Shown here one piece after another: positions 58,968-64,000 of a stretch of DNA of 64,000 nt; within the stretch, counting starts at the first letter, position 1, and the number at the start of each line of letters is the position of its first letter. Below the pieces are notes generated by a model. The model made no database searches, was not told the origin of the DNA, and was given only the letters and a program-made list of their open reading frames with translations. Origin of the DNA: Acidobacteriota bacterium (GTDB lineage: Bacteria > Acidobacteriota > UBA4820); contig JAKQCT010000017.1 in the NCBI GenBank assembly GCA_029559035.1, positions 1 to 64,000 on the forward strand. The letters run 5' to 3'. The position numbers and the translations under genes are program-made.

Positions 58968-61679
58968 TCACACCCCCTCGTATTCGGTGCGGGCGATAAC
59001 TTCGTCCTGTATCGGCTTTCCGATCTCAACCCAGTACTGAGTGAATCCAGCGACACGGACCAGGAGGTCGCGGTATTTCTCCGGAACTTTCTGCGCTTCT
59101 TTTAGGACCCTCGAATCGACGACGTTGTATTGGATGTGGAAGCCGCCCTTCCGCATGTAGGCTCTCGAGAGTTCGAGAAGTTTCTTCGTTCCCGACATTC
59201 CCTTGATGGCGCTCGGATGTATCTTCAGGTTTAGCTGGGAGTTCTGCGACTTCGAATGGTCCCAGCATGTGGCCGAAGCGAAGAGGGCGTATGTCCCGTT
59301 GCGGTCCGTTCCGGGATAAGCCGACATCGAAGCGTCGGCGAAGGTCGTCCCGGCGAGCCTTCCGTCGGGCGTCGCTATCGTCGCAGCGCCCATGGGGGCG
59401 TGGGTCGAGACCGATATCTGGCAGGCGTAATAGGGTTTGGCGTTCAACGATTCGTATCCGTAGCACATCGCGCAGAACCAATCCTCCCATTCCTTGAGAA
59501 TGGCGTCGGCGAAGGGTTCGTCGTTGCCGTATTTCGGGGCGGTCAGGCACTGGAAGTGGATTCTGTCGAACTCGTCGCCGCCCTCCTTTTTCTCCTGGTC
59601 CTCCATCGAGTAGGAGCCGACCTCGGCAGCTGTCTTGAAGCCGAAGTTCGCGAGAAGCGCCTCTCTGATCTCGCTCAAAGAGGCTGTCTTTTCGTCGTAC
59701 ACGATCTTTTTCAGCGCGGCGAGGCTGTTGACCAGATTGATCGTTCCGCACGATTCAACGTTGTGGGTGGCGTTGTACCTGTACCCCATTTCATTGATCA
59801 GGTGGCCCTTGTCGAGGCAGTCGGGTTTCAACATCGAATTGAACACAGCCATGTTGTTCTTTCGCCAGATATCGTGCTGGATGTTGTTGGTCAGAGCGAG
59901 GACTTCAACCGCTTTGGCGAAATATTCCTTCACTTGTGCAAAAAGCTCTTCGTATGTTTCGAGTTTTCTTCCGTGCGCCGGGAAGACCCGTGTTTTCGTG
60001 CGTTGATCGACACCGTCGAAGAGCGTCAGTTCAAGGACCTTGGGAAGCGATATGAAATGGACGCCCACGCTCGTCGGCTGGCCAGAACCTCCCGGGACCC
60101 AGTATCGTTTGCCGTTGAGGTCCAGCGGCAGCCACGAACAGGGAGAGGTTTCGAGGCAACCTCCTATGGCTATCGCGCGCGCCTCTTCGAGCGTCATCCC
60201 CTCGTCGCCGTAATGCTTCAGGAGGAACTCGATCGCGTTCCTGTTGTTGATGAAAGCCGGGTAGCCCGTTCCCGTCTTAACGCACTGAGCCGCCTTCAGC
60301 AGGAAAGATTCGGGGAGCTTGTCGTCGTAAAGAAGGGAAAGCGTGGGCTGGGTAGTGACGCAGTTCGCCCCGGCTTCAAGAATGAGCTCTTCGAGGCGGT
60401 TGCACGCCGGCTCGCCGTCCTTTGTCAGACCCCCGAGGCTGAGGTTGTTGAAGGTGTTTCCCGATAGGACGCCGCCGACGACCCCCATCGAAGCGAAGCA
60501 GTCGAGACAGGTGAACTTCACTCGCTGGCATTCGAGAAGCTCGATGACCTCATCTTCGGTGGTCCGTCCGGCTTCGATATCCTGCTCGAAATAGGGGAAG
60601 AGCACCTGCCCGAGCCTTCCCGGAGACATGCCGGAAATGGCGTCCTCGTTCACCACGGCGACATGCATGGTCCAGCAGATCTGGATCGCCTCGCGGAAGG
60701 TGCGGGGCGGGTTGACGGCTATCCATTCGAGGCATTCGGCGATCTCTTTGTACTCTTTTTTCTGAACGGGGTCGGCCTCCATCTTCTCGAGACGGCGAGC
60801 CTCACGGGCATAATTGAGGATCCAAGCCTTTATGCCTTCGAGCACGAGGATCACCGCTTCATAGTTGTAGAGGCGGTTCATTCCGCTGACGCCGTCGCCG
60901 CCGGCATTTCCCGCCACTTCGGCTTTCTTTCCGGCCGCCATGTCCATGAGACCCTGGAAGCCATACTGGAGAGGATAGTAATAATTGATGACCTCTCTCC
61001 CCTGCGGAAGGGTGTAGCCCGAATCGAACATGCAGACGACCGATTTCATTATCTCTTCCTTGATATCGTAGCCCGGGACCATCTGCTCGTACTTGTGGCC
61101 GAGGTCGTCGACCGACTTGCCGACCCACTCCCTTGCAACCTTGAGGAGAGCGGGGACCTCTTCCTGCCTGATGCCGAACTTTCCCGCTATCGAGATGACA
61201 TTTCCGAAATTCTTCGTCACGTTGCCGCCGCCCGAGCCGAACTTTGAAACTTCGTCGGCGCTGGCGCTTCCCCTTTCGAGAGCCGCCTTGTAAAGCTCGT
61301 CCTCCTTCGCCATGTAGTAGCCTTCGGAAAGCCACGGCATCGGGAACGAGCCTCTGTAGTAATTGGCCTTGCCCATGACGATCAGTTCCCCGGGATAGAT
61401 GACGGGCGTCAGATGCGAAAAAGCCTCCCTGAGCGCCATCGCCCGCCGGACCACCGGAATCTCGCCCGGGTGCTCCGCGTACTTTCGCGTGTACCAGTAG
61501 GGGAACTCGTTCGAGGCCGACGAGTAGCAGTTGTAATAAAGATCGCGCAGCCTGGCGGCTCTCGGGAACGGCCGTCCCGCCGATTCCCTTTCGGTGATCT
61601 TTTCCGGCGCGCTCCCGCACGCCTGAAGGCCCAACGACAACCCCGATTCCTCAAGCACCTGGGACAGCTTTTTGCTCAT
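58968..61679 (-). CDS. hpdB: 4-hydroxyphenylacetate decarboxylase large subunit (glycyl radical enzyme), 903 aa
   Basis: This glycyl radical enzyme turns 4-hydroxyphenylacetate into p-cresol. The thiyl Cys508 and Glu510 are in [13 protein letters not shown], the C-x-E arrangement of HPAD. The glycyl radical motif is [10 protein letters not shown] (Gly878) near the C-terminus, followed by [14 protein letters not shown], nearly as in the clostridial enzyme. Length (about 900) and the hpdB-hpdC-hpdA order agree. It is oxygen-sensitive, so the host lives without oxygen at least part of the time. An arylacetate or indoleacetate decarboxylase is a possible alternative, but the small subunit favours HPAD. 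GGAGG lies 7 bp before the ATG. Confidence 0.9.
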   Translation of the reverse strand: MSKKLSQVLEESGLSLGLQACGSAPEKITERESAGRPFPRAARLRDLYYNCYSSASNEFPYWYTRKYAEHPGEIPVVRRAMALREAFSHLTPVIYPGELIVMGKANYYRGSFPMPWLSEGYYMAKEDELYKAALERGSASADEVSKFGSGGGNVTKNFGNVISIAGKFGIRQEEVPALLKVAREWVGKSVDDLGHKYEQMVPGYDIKEEIMKSVVCMFDSGYTLPQGREVINYYYPLQYGFQGLMDMAAGKKAEVAGNAGGDGVSGMNRLYNYEAVILVLEGIKAWILNYAREARRLEKMEADPVQKKEYKEIAECLEWIAVNPPRTFREAIQICWTMHVAVVNEDAISGMSPGRLGQVLFPYFEQDIEAGRTTEDEVIELLECQRVKFTCLDCFASMGVVGGVLSGNTFNNLSLGGLTKDGEPACNRLEELILEAGANCVTTQPTLSLLYDDKLPESFLLKAAQCVKTGTGYPAFINNRNAIEFLLKHYGDEGMTLEEARAIAIGGCLETSPCSWLPLDLNGKRYWVPGGSGQPTSVGVHFISLPKVLELTLFDGVDQRTKTRVFPAHGRKLETYEELFAQVKEYFAKAVEVLALTNNIQHDIWRKNNMAVFNSMLKPDCLDKGHLINEMGYRYNATHNVESCGTINLVNSLAALKKIVYDEKTASLSEIREALLANFGFKTAAEVGSYSMEDQEKKEGGDEFDRIHFQCLTAPKYGNDEPFADAILKEWEDWFCAMCYGYESLNAKPYYACQISVSTHAPMGAATIATPDGRLAGTTFADASMSAYPGTDRNGTYALFASATCWDHSKSQNSQLNLKIHPSAIKGMSGTKKLLELSRAYMRKGGFHIQYNVVDSRVLKEAQKVPEKYRDLLVRVAGFTQYWVEIGKPIQDEVIARTEYEGV

Positions 61680-61739
61680 GTCACGACCTCCGGAAGAACT
61701 TTGTCACAGATTCATCCCGCCCCCCGCGGAATGTTACTC

Positions 61740-61760
61740 TCCAAGAATGATAATGATAGC
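61740..61760. promoter_or_regulatory. Weak Fur-like sequence upstream of hpdB
   Basis: The sequence gaatgataatgatagca in the 163-bp spacer between divergent hpdB and the cNMP gene resembles half of a Fur box (GATAATGAT). An iron-sulfur and radical operon could be iron-controlled, but the match is partial. Confidence 0.25.
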
Positions 61761-61842
61761 ACAGGAACCCGCCCTGGACCCCGGGTTTGCCCCGGGCCTC
61801 AACTTGCTATAGAATGACGGCTGAAAGTGAAGGTTTTTTGCA

Positions 61843-63471
61843 ATGATCCTCGACAAAGCTCAGGAAAGATCGGCCAAAGCAAGGGAGTTCCTCGAGAACG
61901 GCCAGTACCGCGAGGCGGCCGCCGCGTTCATCTCCATAGGCGAATACGCCTCCGCGGCGAGGGCTTTCGTCTGCATAAAGGCCTACATGGATGCCGCCCA
62001 ATGCTACGAGAAGGCCGCGAAGCCGCTCGACGCCGCCCGTTTGTACCTTCTCCTAAAGGAATGGGCTAAGGCCGCCACGCTCTTCTCCGCCGCAGGCGAC
62101 GAAATGAGGGCGGAAGTCGCCCGGGAGCAGCTCCGCCGGGAACAGGTAGAAAAACCGGCACATCCCGAACTTCTTGCGGTGGAAGAAAAACCCGCTCCCG
62201 CCAGAAAAGAACCTGTTGTCTGGCCTGAAGGCGATATCTGGAAGGCGATCTCCCTCGCGGAAATGGACCTCGCGGTGACCCTCTATCTAAAGCCGGGCGC
62301 GAAATCAGGCTGGATCCTCATGCAGGAAGCGAAAGGACAGGAAGTCACGAACGCGCTTGGCGAGGTTCTTTTCCTCGCCCGCGATTACGCCATAGCCGCG
62401 GACGCCTTCAGAGCCGCCAAGAACGACATCAAAGCGGCTCAATGCTACAGTCTGGCGGGCCTCTTCGAAGAATCGGCGGACCTTTATGTCCGCTGCGGAG
62501 AAAAAAACCCCGCCGCCGAGAACCTTGAGAAAGCTCACCAGTGGTCGAGGGCCGCCGACATCTACAACGAGGAAGGAAAATTCGTTGACGCCGCCAGGTG
62601 CTTCGAAAAGATGAGCGAACCAGTCCGCGCGGCGGGAATGTTCCTGAAAGCCCAGAAGGCCGATATGGCTCTGCCCCTTCTGCAGTCGGTCCCGCCGACG
62701 AGTCCCCATTTTGCCCAGTGCAGGCTTCTGGCGGGAAAGATCCTTTTTCAGAAACAGCAGCGCGATCTCGCCCTTGCCCTTCTTGCCCCTCTTAACGACA
62801 CCGACACCTCCAGCGATTCCTCTTTCGACATACTCTACCAGCTCGCAGGTTTGATGGAATTCGGCAGGGAATTGGAGAGGGCGAAAGACATCTACATGAG
62901 GATGCAGACCGCCCGTTTCGGTTACAAGGACGTCGAGAAAAGGCTTGAGGCTCTCAAGAACGCCATGGCCCACCAGGCCCGGAAGACCGGATCGGAGACG
63001 GACGCTCAACCCCCGAAGCCCCCTTCAGGCAACCTGCAGATCGACACATCATCGTTGAGGGACTGCAGCCTCCTGCACAGGCTGGACCTTAACGATCTGA
63101 GGCACCTCTGGAACATAGGAAATATCCTCGAACCGGCGCAGGGTGAAATAGTCCTCAGAAAGGGAGACAATTCCGACGGTCTTTATTTCATCCTCCAGGG
63201 AGGGCTTTCTATCACTTCCGACCCAAGCAACCCCAGCCTCGTCGTGGGTTTCCTGGGAAGGAGCGATTTCGTCGGGCTGGGATCTCTCATCCAGGGCCCG
63301 CCTCAGCCAAACTACATGATCGCCCAGAAAGAGACCAAGATCCTGTATATACCGAAAGGCACGATAGAGCGGGTCGTTTCAACGGAACCCGAACTTGGCC
63401 TTCGGCTCTTCAGGTCGATATCCGAACATCTCGTCCAGAAGCTCATAGAGATGTCCAAGCCAAAGAAATAG
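61843..63471 (+). CDS. Repeat protein with C-terminal cyclic nucleotide-binding domain, 542 aa
   Basis: Residues about 10-400 form helical TPR-like repeats with the pattern A-A-x-x-Y/F (FISIGEYASAARAFVCIKAY, ARLYLLLKEWAKAATLFSAA, CYSLAGLFEESADLYVRCGE). The C-terminal part (about 411-532) is a cyclic nucleotide-binding domain with VLRKGDNSDGLYFILQGG, VVGFLGRSDFVGLGSLIQG and an ILYIPKGTIERVV segment. A canonical Arg-bearing PBC loop is not obvious, so ligand binding is uncertain. It has an AAGG site and a TATAGAAT upstream. No DNA-binding or enzymatic part is seen; it could be a scaffold responding to a nucleotide. Divergent from hpdB. Confidence 0.78.
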   Translation: MILDKAQERSAKAREFLENGQYREAAAAFISIGEYASAARAFVCIKAYMDAAQCYEKAAKPLDAARLYLLLKEWAKAATLFSAAGDEMRAEVAREQLRREQVEKPAHPELLAVEEKPAPARKEPVVWPEGDIWKAISLAEMDLAVTLYLKPGAKSGWILMQEAKGQEVTNALGEVLFLARDYAIAADAFRAAKNDIKAAQCYSLAGLFEESADLYVRCGEKNPAAENLEKAHQWSRAADIYNEEGKFVDAARCFEKMSEPVRAAGMFLKAQKADMALPLLQSVPPTSPHFAQCRLLAGKILFQKQQRDLALALLAPLNDTDTSSDSSFDILYQLAGLMEFGRELERAKDIYMRMQTARFGYKDVEKRLEALKNAMAHQARKTGSETDAQPPKPPSGNLQIDTSSLRDCSLLHRLDLNDLRHLWNIGNILEPAQGEIVLRKGDNSDGLYFILQGGLSITSDPSNPSLVVGFLGRSDFVGLGSLIQGPPQPNYMIAQKETKILYIPKGTIERVVSTEPELGLRLFRSISEHLVQKLIEMSKPKK

Positions 63472-63510
63472 AAGCCCTTCCGCTGGTCTTCTTTCCGATC
63501 TCCCGATCTA

Positions 63511-64000
63511 TTACTTGCTGAACAGTTTTCCCACGATCCCGAGCACGTCGTCGGCCGCGGAACCGTCGCCGTCCATGTCGAGAAGGCTGCCAAGAGCTCC
63601 CATCATGTCGGGATTTTCTTCCTGAGCCCGCTGCGACTGCCCGCCGAGGAAATCGGCAAGGCCGCCGGCGTCGAAGTTCTGCTGCCTCTTGTTGCGGCCG
63701 AGGAATCCCATGACCAGGGGAGCCGCGATTGTCAGAAGCTTTCCTATCTGCGCCATGTCGAGGCCGGTCCCCTGGGAAAGTCCCTTCGAGACAACCTGCT
63801 GTTTGCCGCCGAGGATGTGGCCGAGGATTCCCGCTCCGTTCGCCTGTTCGGGATTTCCCAAAAATCCCGCCAAGTCGTCGAGAACGGATCCGTCATGATC
63901 CCTGTCAAGAGCCCCGAGAAGCGACTGCGCCCCCGACTGCTGCGAAGTGTTCCGGGAAAGAGCCTGAAGAAGCATCGGTATCGCCGCCGACAGGGCTGAT
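63511..64000 (-). CDS. DUF937-type protein, 5' part beyond window
   Basis: The frame stays open through the right edge, reading SALSAAIPMLLQALSRNTSQ at the edge, so an internal Met at 63975 is not the start. The segment with ALDRDHDGSVLDDLAGFLGN and a related D-M-D-G-D-G-S-A-A-D-D-V near the C-terminus matches DUF937, with two short D-x-D-x-D-G-type (EF-hand-like) loops. A helical GLLTI-like core (IGKLLTIAAPLVMGFLG) lies between. Members are small soluble proteins of unknown function. It converges with the cNMP gene; no terminator is visible between them. Confidence 0.8.
   Translation of the reverse strand, partial: SALSAAIPMLLQALSRNTSQQSGAQSLLGALDRDHDGSVLDDLAGFLGNPEQANGAGILGHILGGKQQVVSKGLSQGTGLDMAQIGKLLTIAAPLVMGFLGRNKRQQNFDAGGLADFLGGQSQRAQEENPDMMGALGSLLDMDGDGSAADDVLGIVGKLFSK

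Noticed and set aside
61776-61796. CCCGGG-TTTGC-CCCGGG hairpin upstream of the cNMP gene
   Set aside because: Short, with no T-run and overlapping the likely promoter; probably chance in GC-rich DNA.
1-64000. tRNA, rRNA and tmRNA genes
   Set aside because: No cloverleaf or rRNA segment was recognised by eye in any spacer; a covariance search would be needed to exclude them fully.

Overview
The window comes from a GC-rich diderm (Gram-negative) bacterium that is probably anaerobic. The diderm call rests on lpxB, a lipid A acyltransferase and the ADP-heptose genes gmhB, hldA and hldC. The anaerobe call rests on an oxygen-sensitive glycyl radical decarboxylase. DUF1844 and DUF4388 proteins next to an ECF sigma factor suggest an Acidobacteriota-, deltaproteobacterial- or candidate-phylum-like lineage. 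I cannot place it more precisely from sequence alone.

Layout. (1) 1-18.7 kb is an accessory island, nearly all on the minus strand. It opens with the end of an IS3-family element. That element lies beside a broken DUF1156 methyltransferase start, followed (reading right to left, upstream) by a 1382-residue sacsin-like GHKL ATPase and a 1194-residue SNF2-type helicase carrying a C-terminal DUF3883 / PD-(D/E)XK-like domain. Together these look like an anti-phage locus whose third gene has been destroyed by mobile DNA. Next come an ORF6N/PLD protein whose promoter and coding sequence carry three near-identical palindromes, an AbiEii-type nucleotidyltransferase pair, two secreted proteins and a MntA/HepT pair. 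The spacers are filled with 7-bp tandem repeats. (2) 18.9-36.2 kb is a long run of minus-strand core genes. Read in transcription order they are ECF sigma factor, anti-sigma factor, smpB, aroA, amidase, MsbA-like ABC transporter, DUF1844, TPR protein, DUF4388, two cold-shock genes, aroF, cysS, pyrR, pyrB, pyrC and radA, many with 4-bp stop/start overlaps. (3) 36.4-44.3 kb holds uvrB, a PAS-only sensor, membrane proteins and a pseudokinase-TonB fusion. (4) 44.3-52.1 kb is an envelope cluster: rpmB, lpxB, tmk, acyltransferase, gmhB, hldA, hldC, a ferredoxin, a LysM protein and an aldose epimerase-like protein. (5) 52.1-57.7 kb is an AT-richer pair encoding a very large papain-type protease and an LRR protein, probably acquired. 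(6) 57.8-61.7 kb is an hpdBCA operon for 4-hydroxyphenylacetate decarboxylase (p-cresol formation). (7) 61.8-64 kb holds a cyclic-nucleotide-binding repeat protein and a DUF937 protein that runs off the window.

The most interesting points are the interrupted helicase/GHKL-ATPase/DUF1156 locus, with an inverted copy of one short repeat on each side of it; the intragenic palindromes of the ORF6N gene; the 7-bp spacer arrays; and the dead kinase fused to a TonB-type C-terminus. No tRNA, rRNA or CRISPR array was recognised.
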